Below the pieces are notes generated by a model. That model was not told the origin of the DNA and made no database searches. It saw only the letters and a program-made list of their open reading frames with translations. 64,000 bases of DNA, taken from contig JAIXXN010000059.1 of NCBI GenBank assembly GCA_027490725.1, forward strand, positions 47,812-111,811, read 5' to 3'. This stretch comes from Oxalobacteraceae bacterium. GTDB taxonomy: Bacteria; Pseudomonadota; Gammaproteobacteria; Burkholderiales; Burkholderiaceae_D. Below are positions 48,475-56,952 of the stretch, piece by piece. The stretch's first letter is position 1; each line of letters begins with the position of its first letter. The position numbers and the translations under genes were made by a program.

Positions 48475-48987
48475 TTAGCCTTTGCGCGAGAACTTGGCGG
48501 TCAGCTGGTTCAGTTTGTCGGCGCGTACGCGGGCCGCTTCTTCGGCGGCTGCCGCTTCACGTTCCGCCTTCTTGCGCTCGGCTTCTTTCTTGTGACGTTC
48601 CTTGATGACCAGCGTCGCGTGGGCGCGGTGCTCGTCGGTCACTTCGGCGCCGGCCGTGCCATCGAGGTCGTGGCGCTGTTTGGCTTTTTCCATGACTTTC
48701 AGATAGCGCAGCGAACCGGTGTGGATGCCCAGCGCCGTGCGCATGGTTTTGCGGTCCAGTTCCGGCATCACGGCCAGCAGCTGCTTATCGATACCGATAG
48801 CCAGCGGCAGGAAGTCGCGGAAGGCAGGGAATTGGGTTTGCAACTGTTTCAGCAGGCTGCGCGGGGTCAGCGCAGCTTTTGCCGGCGTTTCGGCAGATGC
48901 CGCGGCAGGCGCTGCTGCATTAGCGGAGGCTGCAGAGACTTCGGCAGGCGTTTCAGCTTGTGGCGTTGGGGTGAGGCTAGTGTTCAT
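48475..48987 (-). CDS. proQ: ProQ/FinO family RNA chaperone
   Basis: A 170-residue protein. An Ala/Pro-rich disordered N-terminus (1-40) leads to the FinO domain (RSLLKQLQTQFPAFRDFLPLAIGIDKQLLAVMPELDRKTMRTALGIHTGSLRYLKVMEKAKQRHDLDG) and a basic helical tail rich in Lys/Glu/Ala. ProQ proteins bind structured sRNAs and mRNA 3' ends. It is followed by a coupled exonuclease gene and preceded, on the other side of its promoter, by a candidate structured RNA. Confidence 0.92.
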   Translation of the reverse strand: MNTSLTPTPQAETPAEVSAASANAAAPAAASAETPAKAALTPRSLLKQLQTQFPAFRDFLPLAIGIDKQLLAVMPELDRKTMRTALGIHTGSLRYLKVMEKAKQRHDLDGTAGAEVTDEHRAHATLVIKERHKKEAERKKAEREAAAAEEAARVRADKLNQLTAKFSRKG

Positions 48988-49121
48988 CGACTTCGTAATT
49001 TAAATCAAGAGGCGTGAGCATATCATGCGCACTAGGGGAATGCAGTGCATTTTGGCCGATCATAGCAAATTGATCACGTGTGCGTCGCAGCATTGCAGGT
49101 GCGCGTACGGCCCAAAACATG

Positions 49122-49127
49122 TATAAT
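49122..49127 (+). promoter_or_regulatory. -10 promoter hexamer TATAAT
   Basis: A perfect TATAAT follows CATG. No good -35 is seen at 16-18 bp; a TTGCAG at 49093-49098 is 23 bp away. It would start transcription near 49134. Confidence 0.55.
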
Positions 49128-49133
49128 AGCCGA

Positions 49134-49354
49134 CGCACTAATGCAGGACGGTGCGGTTCAGTTTGGTACAGGATGCGATGTGGACGGTCTGACAGGGTAA
49201 GCCAGCGTGGCGTAGCCCCTGTTATATGGTTTTAGGATGTCGGGTATGGGTACTATCTATTATCTCGACATCGCGCTATACGGCATACTTCTGCCCTTTC
49301 CCTATTCTTCACTGAAAAGAGAAATCAGCCCGTAGCAGGACGCGGGCTTTTTTT
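49134..49354 (+). ncRNA. Candidate structured RNA upstream of rpoD (unidentified)
   Basis: About 220 nt bounded by a perfect -10 and a Rho-independent terminator, with no supported ORF. Stable elements: ACAGGG/CCCTGT (49192-49197 with 49217-49222) enclosing GCCA/TGGC (49201-49204 with 49208-49211); GATGTCG/CGACATC (49236-49242 with 49266-49272); and the terminator stem. I could not match it to 6S, tmRNA, SRP, RNase P or a known riboswitch. It may be an independent sRNA or an attenuated leader of rpoD. Proximity to proQ makes a ProQ-bound sRNA attractive, but that is inference. Confidence 0.5.
49327..49354 (+). terminator. Rho-independent terminator of the candidate RNA
   Basis: Stem AGCCCG / CGGGCT (49327-49332, 49343-49348), extendable through GT/AC with one bulge, is followed by seven T. 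Confidence 0.85.
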
Positions 49355-49487
49355 ATTCCCTTAGTTGTAGTTATTCCGTTCGATACTCGTCAGCTAAATT
49401 ACAACACTGGCCCCGAGCGCAGCCGTTCCAACGGTGGCGCCGGCCGTGGCTATGTAATTTCTGGCGTATGCGCAAGAGAGACTTTTA

Positions 49488-52007
49488 ATGACGAAAACGC
49501 CGAAAACTTTAACGCTGTCCGGTAAAGCCGCCCGCACCAGCTCTGCAACGCTGGTGGTGCCGAAGACGACTTTATCCTACGTGATCGATAATGCGCAAGA
49601 GGCAGCGAGTAAAGTTACGGTGGTCAAAAAGAAAACCCGTCTGAGCGCAGCGGCGGAAGCCGCCAATGCGGAAGCGTCGGTTGCCACCCAGGCTGCTACC
49701 AGCAGCGATACGCCCGTCAAAGTGGTGAAGGTTAGCCGTAAAGCTGCTGCCGCCACACCGGTTGACGCCGATGCTGCTGACGCCCCTGCAGCGGTCGCCG
49801 CACCTGCCGTGACCGTCAAAGCTAAATCGAAACTGGTCAAAGCGCCGAAAGCGGAACCAGCACCGGTGATCATCACCACCGCTGGTCCGGTCGTGAGTCA
49901 GGTGACCGATGCGGCCACGCTGGCGTCGATCGACACCTCGGGCTATCTGCTGCCGAGCGTGAAAGTACCGGGCCGTCGTGGTCGCAAGCCGTCCGAATTC
50001 ACCCCGGAAAACGATGAAGTCGCTGCACTGAATGCGGTGGAACGCGCCGAACTGAAGGCCGTTTCCAAAGCCCGCGAGCGCAAAGCCAAGGGCGGCGCTG
50101 CCGACCTGCTGGGCATGGATTCCAAGAGCTCGGCGGAAGATCTGGAACGTCGGCGTAACCAGATCAAGAATCTGATCAACATGGGTAAGGAACGTGGCTT
50201 CCTGACCTATGCCGAGATCAATGACCAACTGCCGGAAAACATCATCGATCCGGAAGCGATCGAAGGCATTATCGCCACCTTCAACGACATGGGTATCGCG
50301 ATCTACGAGCGCGCCCCGGATGCCGAATCGCTGCTGCTGACCGATAGCGTGGCCACCGTGACCTCCGACGATGAAGTCGAAGCGGCTGCCGCAACGGCAC
50401 TCTCGACTGTGGACTCGGACTTCGGCCGGACCACTGACCCGGTCCGTATGTATATGCGTGAAATGGGCGCCGTGGCACTGCTGACGCGCGAAGGCGAGAT
50501 CGAAATCGCCAAGCGTATCGAAGGCGGTCTGAAAGACATGATTCAGGCCATTTCGGCCTGCCCGACCACCATCGCGGAAATCATCGCGCTGGCCCGCAAG
50601 ATCGAAGCGGACGAACTGAAGGTCGACGAAGTGGTTGATGGCTTTGTCGATCTGAACGAAGCCAATAACGCCCCGGCCGCTACCAGCGCTGCGCCTACCA
50701 GAGCAGCTGGCGACGAGGACGAGGAAGAGGAAGAAGAAGTCGAGGAAGACGACGGCGATGCCAATGGCGGCGCAGCAGGCTTCTCGACCGAACAGCTGGT
50801 GCAGCTGAAAAAAGCCGCGCTGGAAAAATTCGAGACCATTTCGACCCAGTACGACAAAATGCGCAAAGCCACCGGTGGCTATGGCTCGAAAGGCTATATG
50901 GCCGCTCAGGAAGCCATTTCCGCCGAACTGCTGGGTATCCGCTTCACCGCCAAAGTGGTGGAAAAGCTGTGCGACACCCTGCGTGGCCAGATGGAAGAAG
51001 TGCGTCACATCGAACGCGCCGTGCTGGAACTGTGCGTGAACAAATGCGGTATGCCGCGCGCCCACTTCATCAAAGTGTTCCCGGGCAATGAGTGCGATCT
51101 GGACTGGGTCGATGGCGAAGTTGATAGCGCCTATCCGTACAGCGCCATTCTTGGTCGTAACGTACCCGCCGTCAAAGAGCTGCAAAAGAAAATGATCGAC
51201 CTGCAGGCGCGCGTCGCCTTGCCACTGGCCGATCTGCGCAAGATCAATAAACAGATGGCGGCAGGCGAGAAGCGCGCCCGTCAGGCCAAACGCGAAATGA
51301 CGGTTGCCAACTTGCGTCTGGTAATTTCGATCGCCAAGAAATACATCAACCGTGGTCTGCAGTTCCTGGATCTGATTCAGGAAGGTAACATCGGTCTGCT
51401 CAAGGCAGTCGACAAGTTCGAATACCGTCGCGGCTACAAGTTCTCGACCTACGCTACCTGGTGGATTCGTCAGGCAATTACCCGTTCGATCGCCGACATG
51501 GCCCGTACCATCCGCGTACCGGTGCATATGATCGAGACTATCAACAAGATGAACCGCATCTCGCGTCAGATCATGCAGGAAACCGGCAGCGAGCCGGATC
51601 TGGCAACGCTGGCCGTCAAGATGGAAATGCCGGAAAACAAAGTGCGCGAAATCATGAAGATCGCCAAAGAGCCGATCTCGATGGAAACGCCGATGGGTGA
51701 AGATGGTGATTCGCAACTGGGCGACTTCATTGAAGACAACACCACGCTGGCACCGCTGGACGCGGCACTGCACGCTTCGATGCGCAACGTCATCAAGGAA
51801 GTGCTGGACTCGCTGACCCCGCGCGAAGCCAAGGTGCTGCGCATGCGTTATGGCGTTGAAATGTCGAACGACCACACCCTGGAAGAAGTGGGCAAACAGT
51901 TCGACGTGACCCGTGAACGGATCCGCCAGATCGAAGCCAAGGCCATGAGCAAGCTGCGTCAGCCATCACGCTCGGACAAGCTGAAAACCTTCCTGACCCA
52001 GAACTAA
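49488..52007 (+). CDS. rpoD: RNA polymerase primary sigma factor RpoD
   Basis: An 839-residue sigma-70. An Ala/Lys-rich extension of about 170 residues precedes region 1.1; an acidic stretch (DEDEEEEEEVEEDDGD) lies in the non-conserved insert. Core regions are complete: 1.2 (DPVRMYMREMG), 2 (NLRLVISIAKKYINRGLQFLDLIQEGNIGLLKAVDKFEYRRGYKFSTYATWWIRQAITR), 3, and 4.2 (HTLEEVGKQFDVTRERIRQIEAKAMSKLR). It is the housekeeping sigma factor. The usual rpsU-dnaG partners are not adjacent; a separate terminated transcript lies upstream instead. Confidence 0.97.
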   Translation: MTKTPKTLTLSGKAARTSSATLVVPKTTLSYVIDNAQEAASKVTVVKKKTRLSAAAEAANAEASVATQAATSSDTPVKVVKVSRKAAAATPVDADAADAPAAVAAPAVTVKAKSKLVKAPKAEPAPVIITTAGPVVSQVTDAATLASIDTSGYLLPSVKVPGRRGRKPSEFTPENDEVAALNAVERAELKAVSKARERKAKGGAADLLGMDSKSSAEDLERRRNQIKNLINMGKERGFLTYAEINDQLPENIIDPEAIEGIIATFNDMGIAIYERAPDAESLLLTDSVATVTSDDEVEAAAATALSTVDSDFGRTTDPVRMYMREMGAVALLTREGEIEIAKRIEGGLKDMIQAISACPTTIAEIIALARKIEADELKVDEVVDGFVDLNEANNAPAATSAAPTRAAGDEDEEEEEEVEEDDGDANGGAAGFSTEQLVQLKKAALEKFETISTQYDKMRKATGGYGSKGYMAAQEAISAELLGIRFTAKVVEKLCDTLRGQMEEVRHIERAVLELCVNKCGMPRAHFIKVFPGNECDLDWVDGEVDSAYPYSAILGRNVPAVKELQKKMIDLQARVALPLADLRKINKQMAAGEKRARQAKREMTVANLRLVISIAKKYINRGLQFLDLIQEGNIGLLKAVDKFEYRRGYKFSTYATWWIRQAITRSIADMARTIRVPVHMIETINKMNRISRQIMQETGSEPDLATLAVKMEMPENKVREIMKIAKEPISMETPMGEDGDSQLGDFIEDNTTLAPLDAALHASMRNVIKEVLDSLTPREAKVLRMRYGVEMSNDHTLEEVGKQFDVTRERIRQIEAKAMSKLRQPSRSDKLKTFLTQN

Positions 52008-52020
52008 GTCGGGCAGCACA

Positions 52021-52052
52021 AAAAAAGGACAGCCGAGGCTGTCCTTTTTTTT
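52021..52052. terminator. Bidirectional terminator between rpoD and ppc
   Basis: Stem GGACAGC / GCTGTCC with loop CGAG is flanked by six A and eight T, so it can stop transcription from both converging genes. Confidence 0.95.
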
Positions 52053-52064
52053 CGTCTGCCCGGT

Positions 52065-54881
52065 TTAGCCGGTGTTGCGCAGGCCGGCAGCGACGCCGTT
52101 GATCGACAGGTGAATGCCGCGGTGGACGCGCTCGTCTGCTTTGCCCGGTTCGCTCGACAGCGCACGGTGGCGCTTGATCAGCTCGACCTGCAAGTGGTTC
52201 AGCGGATCGAGATAGGCAAAGCGGTTCTGGATCGAACGGGCCAGCAGCGGGTTACCCACCAGACGCTCGGTGGCGCCAGTGATGCTCTGCAGGATGGACA
52301 GGGTGGTGGCGTGCTCTTCAGTGATGCGTTTGAAGATGCGCTCGCGCAATTCCTTGTCCTGTACCAGCTCCGCATAGCGCGAGGCAATCGCCAGATCGGT
52401 CTTGGCCAGCACCATGTCCATATTCGAGAGCAGGGTGGCAAAGAATGGCCACTGGCGGAACATCGCCTGCAGCTGGTTTAGGCGCTCGGCTTGCTCGCCG
52501 TCGGCCACCCAGGCCGCGATTGCGCTACCGAAGCCATACCAGCCCGGCAACAGCAAGCGGCACTGACCCCACGAGAAGCCCCATGGAATCGCCCGCAAAT
52601 CTTCGATACGCTTGGTCGATTTGCGCGAGGCAGGACGCGAACCGAGATTCAGTTCGGCGATCTCGGCAATCGGCGTGGCCGCAAAGAAGTAGTCGGTGAA
52701 ACCCGGGGTTTCATAGACCAGATTGCGGTAAGCCTTGTAGGCGCGATCGGAAATCTCGGCCATGATGGCTTCGAACTGGCGCAGTTGCTGCAACTGGGCG
52801 CTGTCTTCCGTGGCGGGCATCAGGCTCGCTTCCAGCGTGGCAGCAACCAGCAGTTCCAGATTGCGTCGGCCGATGTCCTTGTTGGAGAACTTGGAGGCGA
52901 TGATCTCACCCTGTTCGGTCAGGCGGATCTGGCCGTTCACGGTGCCGTGCGGCTGCGCCAGAATCGCTTCGTAGCTCGGGCCGCCGCCGCGACCGACCGT
53001 GCCGCCACGGCCGTGGAACAGGCGCAGCTTGACGCCGGCATGCTCGAACACTTTCACCAGATGGGTTTCGGCTTTGTACAGTTCCCAGTTGGAGGTGAGG
53101 AAACCACCGTCCTTGTTGGAGTCCGAATAACCGAGCATGACTTCCTGAATCTGGCCCTGTTTGGCGATCAGTGCTTTCACCAGCGGAATCGCCATCACGG
53201 CTTCCATGATGCCGGCCGCACGTTGCAGGTCGGGGATGGTTTCGAACAGCGGAATCACCATCAGGTCGAGTTCCTGCTCGGCGATGCGCAGCAAGCCCAT
53301 TTCCTTTTGCAGCAGCAGCACTTCCAGCAAGTCGGACACGGTTTCCGTGTGCGAGATGATGTAGTTGCGGATCGCGCGGGCGCCGTAACGGGCACGGATC
53401 TCGCGCGCCGCACGCAGCACGCCCAGTTCCGAATTGGTCTCGGCCGAGTAGCTGATGTACGGCGAGTACAGCAGGCGTGGCTGGGCCAGTTCGTTCAGCA
53501 GCAGGGCCACTTTGGCGTCTTCGTCCAGTGCCGAGTAATCCGCCAGGGCACCGGCTTTGGCCATCAGCTCGCCCAGCACCCGCTCGTGGATGTCGGACGA
53601 CTGGCGCATGTCCAGCGAGGCCAGATGGAAGCCGAAGATGTCGGCAGCGCGTTTCAGCGTCGACAGACGTGGTTGCACCAGCACCGCGCCATGGTTGGCG
53701 TTGAGCGAATCGATCAGCACTTGCAGGTCGGCGCCGAATTCGGCGGCACTCGCATACGGTTCGGCGTGACCGACTTCCTTGCGCAGGATGTTGGTGGCAC
53801 CCAGCGTGCGAGCGGTGCTGGCCAGACGCGCGTAGATGCCGATCAGAGCACGACGGTAGGGTTCGTCGGCCCGGTGGTCGGAAGTGTCAGTGGAGCGGTC
53901 GGCCAGCGCTTGCAAGTCAGGGCTGCAGGCGATCATCAGGGTCGAGACCGACAGTTCCGAACCCAGCGTATGGGCTTCTTCCAGATAGAAGTCCAGAATC
54001 GTGGTGGAATGGCGGGTCAGGGCGTGCTCCATGGTGCTGCCGTTGACGTTCGGATTGCCGTCGCGGTCGCCACCAATCCAGCTACCCATCTGCACATACG
54101 GGGCATCCACGCTCTTGCGCTCGCCGTAGTGACTGGCGATGTCCGACTCGATATCGTCGTACAGGCCCGGCAGTTCGCGCAGGAAGGTGATGCGGTAGTA
54201 GGACAGCGCGTTTTCGATCTCGTCGGCCACCGTCAGCTTGCTGTAGCGCAGCATACGGGTCTGCCACAGGGTGGCAATCCGGGCGCGCAGCAGGTGCAGA
54301 TTGGCGGCCTGTTCCTTCGGTGTCAGCGGCAGATCGCGCTCGGCCAGCAGGCGAGCGATATCGTGTTCCGCATCAAGAATCGACTTGCGCTGGACTTCCG
54401 TCGGGTGCGCTGTCAGGACTGGCGCAATCAGCGCCTGCTGGAAGAATTCATTGACCGTGTCGCCACTGACACCGGCTTTTTTCAGCTTATCGAGCGCAAA
54501 GATAACGCTACCTTGCTGGGGCGCAGAACCGGCCAGTAGGTGTGCGCGACGGCGCCGGATGTGATGTTGGTCTTCGGCAATATTGGCGAGGTGCGAAAAA
54601 TACGAGAACGCGCGCACCACGGAAATGGTTTGTTCGCGGGTCAGAATTTTCAGCATGCCATCGAGTTCTTTGGCGGCGCCGGCATCGGCCTCACGGCGGA
54701 AGCGGACGGCAGTTTGCCGGATGGTTTCGACCACGGCGTAGACTTCTTCGCCTTCCTGGTCGCGCAATACGTCGCCCAGCAGGCGACCTAATAAGCGTAT
54801 GTCTTCTTTGAGTGGAGCATCCTTGTCGGGATTTGCATCCACGCGTGGTTGATCGTCGTTTGCACTAAATTGTTTTGCCAT
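52065..54881 (-). CDS. ppc: Phosphoenolpyruvate carboxylase
   Basis: A 938-residue enzyme that carboxylates PEP to oxaloacetate, replenishing the TCA cycle. Diagnostic motifs: VLTAHPTEVQRKSIL (catalytic His), GSWIGGDRDGNPNV, GYSDSNKDGGFLTSNW, FHGRGGTVGRGGGPSYEAI and the invariant C-terminal NTG. Length is normal. It is divergent from hemC, with which it shares a 148-bp promoter region. Confidence 0.97.
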   Translation of the reverse strand: MAKQFSANDDQPRVDANPDKDAPLKEDIRLLGRLLGDVLRDQEGEEVYAVVETIRQTAVRFRREADAGAAKELDGMLKILTREQTISVVRAFSYFSHLANIAEDQHHIRRRRAHLLAGSAPQQGSVIFALDKLKKAGVSGDTVNEFFQQALIAPVLTAHPTEVQRKSILDAEHDIARLLAERDLPLTPKEQAANLHLLRARIATLWQTRMLRYSKLTVADEIENALSYYRITFLRELPGLYDDIESDIASHYGERKSVDAPYVQMGSWIGGDRDGNPNVNGSTMEHALTRHSTTILDFYLEEAHTLGSELSVSTLMIACSPDLQALADRSTDTSDHRADEPYRRALIGIYARLASTARTLGATNILRKEVGHAEPYASAAEFGADLQVLIDSLNANHGAVLVQPRLSTLKRAADIFGFHLASLDMRQSSDIHERVLGELMAKAGALADYSALDEDAKVALLLNELAQPRLLYSPYISYSAETNSELGVLRAAREIRARYGARAIRNYIISHTETVSDLLEVLLLQKEMGLLRIAEQELDLMVIPLFETIPDLQRAAGIMEAVMAIPLVKALIAKQGQIQEVMLGYSDSNKDGGFLTSNWELYKAETHLVKVFEHAGVKLRLFHGRGGTVGRGGGPSYEAILAQPHGTVNGQIRLTEQGEIIASKFSNKDIGRRNLELLVAATLEASLMPATEDSAQLQQLRQFEAIMAEISDRAYKAYRNLVYETPGFTDYFFAATPIAEIAELNLGSRPASRKSTKRIEDLRAIPWGFSWGQCRLLLPGWYGFGSAIAAWVADGEQAERLNQLQAMFRQWPFFATLLSNMDMVLAKTDLAIASRYAELVQDKELRERIFKRITEEHATTLSILQSITGATERLVGNPLLARSIQNRFAYLDPLNHLQVELIKRHRALSSEPGKADERVHRGIHLSINGVAAGLRNTG

Positions 54882-55029
54882 GTGATAAGCCGCAAAGATA
54901 GGAAATGTCGGTGCAAAGGCTTGTGGCCCGGTTCTGCAAGAAGGTGAGCATGCTAGAATTTGTGATCCTTAACACGCGCGATTAACTGGCCTGCGCCGGT
55001 TAGCGTCAGCTACAGCGAAAGAACTGGTT

Positions 55030-56049
55030 TTGAAAACATCCGAATTGGTCCAAACTCCCCCGTCCGAATTGATCATCGCTTCGCGCGAGAGTCGTCTTGC
55101 CATGTGGCAAGCCGAACACGTTCGCGTGCGCTTGCAGCAATTATATCCTCAGTGCGATGTCAAAATTCTAGGAATGACGACCCGAGGTGATCAAATTCTG
55201 GATCGCACCCTGTCCAAAGTGGGTGGCAAGGGCCTGTTTGTGAAAGAACTTGAAGTGGCGATGGCCGAAGGACGCGCCGATCTGGCCGTACATTCGCTCA
55301 AAGATGTGCCGATGGAATTGCCGGAAGGCTTTGCGCTGGCCGCCGTGCTGGAACGCGAAGATCCGCGCGATGCCTTCGTTTCCAACGATTATGATTCGCT
55401 CGACGCGCTGCCGGCCGGTGCCATTCTCGGCACCAGCAGCCTGCGCCGTCAGGCCCTGATCGCGGCGCGTTACCCGCATCTGGTGATTAAACCGCTGCGC
55501 GGCAACCTCGATACCCGTCTGGGCAAGCTCGACCGTGGCGAATATGCCGCCATCATTCTGGCTGCGGCTGGCCTGAAACGTCTGGGTCTGGCCGAGCGTA
55601 TTCGCGCCGTGCTGGCCCCGGAAGCGAGTCTGCCAGCGGCCGGGCAGGGCGCCATGGCGATCGAAATTGCCGAACGCAAGGATGGTCTCGATTTGCAGGC
55701 GCTGCTGGCGCCTCTGAATGATCTGGCGACGTCGCAGGCCGTGACGGCCGAGCGCAAAGTCTCCAAAGTGTTTGGCGGTAGCTGTCAGGTGCCGCTGGCC
55801 GCCTACGCCACTGTCAACGATGGCCAGATGCACTTGCGCGCCATGGTGGCAACCCCCGACGGCTTGCGCATGGCCAGTGCCGAAGTCAGCGGCGCAGCGG
55901 CCGATGCCGAGCAACTGGGCCTGCAGGTGGCCGAGCTGCTGAAAGCACAGGATGCCGTGGATATTCTGTCGTCCTGCCTGAGTGAAGCAGCGCAGGCCGA
56001 GGCCGATGCCCGTTCCGCCAGTCTGGCCACCCCGGCGGTGGACGCCTGA
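55030..56049 (+). CDS. hemC: Hydroxymethylbilane synthase (porphobilinogen deaminase)
   Basis: A 339-residue enzyme joining four porphobilinogens for heme and siroheme. Catalytic D92 (HSLKDVP) and the cofactor-binding C252 (FGGSCQVPLAAYA) are in place, with IIASRESRLAMWQAEHV and TTRGDQILDRTLSKVGGKGLFVKELE. The start is a TTG at 55030. The C-terminal Ala-rich tail is longer than in E. coli. First gene of hemC-hemD-hemX-hemY. Confidence 0.95.
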   Translation: MKTSELVQTPPSELIIASRESRLAMWQAEHVRVRLQQLYPQCDVKILGMTTRGDQILDRTLSKVGGKGLFVKELEVAMAEGRADLAVHSLKDVPMELPEGFALAAVLEREDPRDAFVSNDYDSLDALPAGAILGTSSLRRQALIAARYPHLVIKPLRGNLDTRLGKLDRGEYAAIILAAAGLKRLGLAERIRAVLAPEASLPAAGQGAMAIEIAERKDGLDLQALLAPLNDLATSQAVTAERKVSKVFGGSCQVPLAAYATVNDGQMHLRAMVATPDGLRMASAEVSGAAADAEQLGLQVAELLKAQDAVDILSSCLSEAAQAEADARSASLATPAVDA

Positions 56050-56952
56050 GTGGCACAGCCGCAGGGTATGAAGCCCGCGCAGCCTAGTCCCGGCGCTGGC
56101 GCAGGCCAGACTGCAGACCGGGCCGCAAGCGGGAGCGCAAGCGGGAGCGCAAGCGGGTGCGTCATCATCACCCGTCCGGCGGGGCAGGCCCAGCCGCTAG
56201 CCGCGCAGCTGGCGGCACTGGGGCGTTCGGTGGTCGAACTGCCTTTGCTGGAAATTAGTCCTTTGCCCGACCCGGTCGCCTTGCGCGCCGCGCTGGCGCG
56301 TCTGTGTGCGCCCACGCCCGGCTATGCGCTGGTGGCCTTTGTTTCACCGAACGCGATCGATGCCGCGTTTGCCTATCTGAAGCAGTGGCCGGCTGGCGTC
56401 AAGCTGGCCGTGCTGGGCGAGGGCAGCCGTGCGGCGCTGGCGCGGCATGGCATCCATCCCGATCAAGTCGAGATCATCAGTCCCGCCAGCGACCTGCCCA
56501 GCGATACCGAACATCTGTTGCAGGCACTCGATCTGGACGCTTTGCGCGGCGAGCCGGTGCTGATTATCCGTGGCGAAAGTGGTCGCGAACTGATGGCGGA
56601 CGGCCTGCGTGCCGCCGGTGCCGAGGTCGACGTGGTGCCAGCTTACCGGCGCCAGTTGCCGCAACTGACGGCCACGCTGGCCGTGCTGCTGCGCCAGCTG
56701 CTGGCGCGGCCCTGCGACTGGATTATTACCAGTTCGGAAGCACTGCGCGGCCTGATGGTGCTGCTGGCCGAACTGGACTTGCGCTACCCTGATGCAATGC
56801 AGCAGAATGCTGTTGTATCAATGCAACATCAACATCTGATCATTCCGCATGCCCGAATTGCCGAGACGGCAAAAAATTTGGGCTTTACCCGACTGACGCT
56901 GACAGGTTCAGGCGACGAACGCCTGCTGGCCGCGTTACAATCACGCCTATGA
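56050..56952 (+). CDS. hemD: Uroporphyrinogen-III synthase
   Basis: A 300-residue enzyme that cyclises hydroxymethylbilane. Conserved pieces include IITRPAGQAQPLAAQLAALGRSVVELPLLEI, FVSPNAIDAAF, LIIRGESGRELMADGLRAAGAEVDVVPAYRR and WIITSSEALRGLMVLL. It starts with GTG directly after the hemC stop. The first 35 residues form a low-complexity extension with a 12-bp repeat (ASGS units) that is not needed for the fold; an internal start at about V37 would give the usual length. Confidence 0.9.
   Translation: MAQPQGMKPAQPSPGAGAGQTADRAASGSASGSASGCVIITRPAGQAQPLAAQLAALGRSVVELPLLEISPLPDPVALRAALARLCAPTPGYALVAFVSPNAIDAAFAYLKQWPAGVKLAVLGEGSRAALARHGIHPDQVEIISPASDLPSDTEHLLQALDLDALRGEPVLIIRGESGRELMADGLRAAGAEVDVVPAYRRQLPQLTATLAVLLRQLLARPCDWIITSSEALRGLMVLLAELDLRYPDAMQQNAVVSMQHQHLIIPHARIAETAKNLGFTRLTLTGSGDERLLAALQSRL
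56125..56157 (+). repeat. 12-bp tandem repeat encoding ASGS in the HemD N-terminus
   Basis: GCAAGCGGGAGC occurs twice followed by GCAAGCGGG, in frame, giving ASGSASGSASG. The unit length equals that of the repeats at 7399-7446 and 12134-12169. Confidence 0.93.

Larger units (their letters stand above)
48988..49487. other. 500-bp region between proQ and rpoD
   Basis: The region holds a strong -10 hexamer (49122-49127), a candidate structured RNA and its terminator (to 49354), then about 130 bp before rpoD. The rest shows no gene: a 20-codon frame from ATG 49141 to TAA 49200 lacks a ribosome binding site. Confidence 0.7.

Noticed and set aside
49141..49200. 20-codon ORF in the candidate RNA
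   Set aside because: It has no Shine-Dalgarno, and its stop falls inside the first stable hairpin; an RNA explanation is simpler.
49134..49354. Identification of the RNA as 6S RNA
   Set aside because: It lacks the closing long stem with a large central bubble and is not near a 5-formyl-THF cycloligase gene.
49572..51875. 767-codon open frame opposite rpoD
   Set aside because: Antisense shadow of rpoD produced by codon bias; no recognisable domain.
52491..54539. 682-codon open frame opposite ppc
   Set aside because: Mirror frame of a highly conserved enzyme; His/Gln/Phe-rich translation typical of antisense frames, no domain, no start signals.
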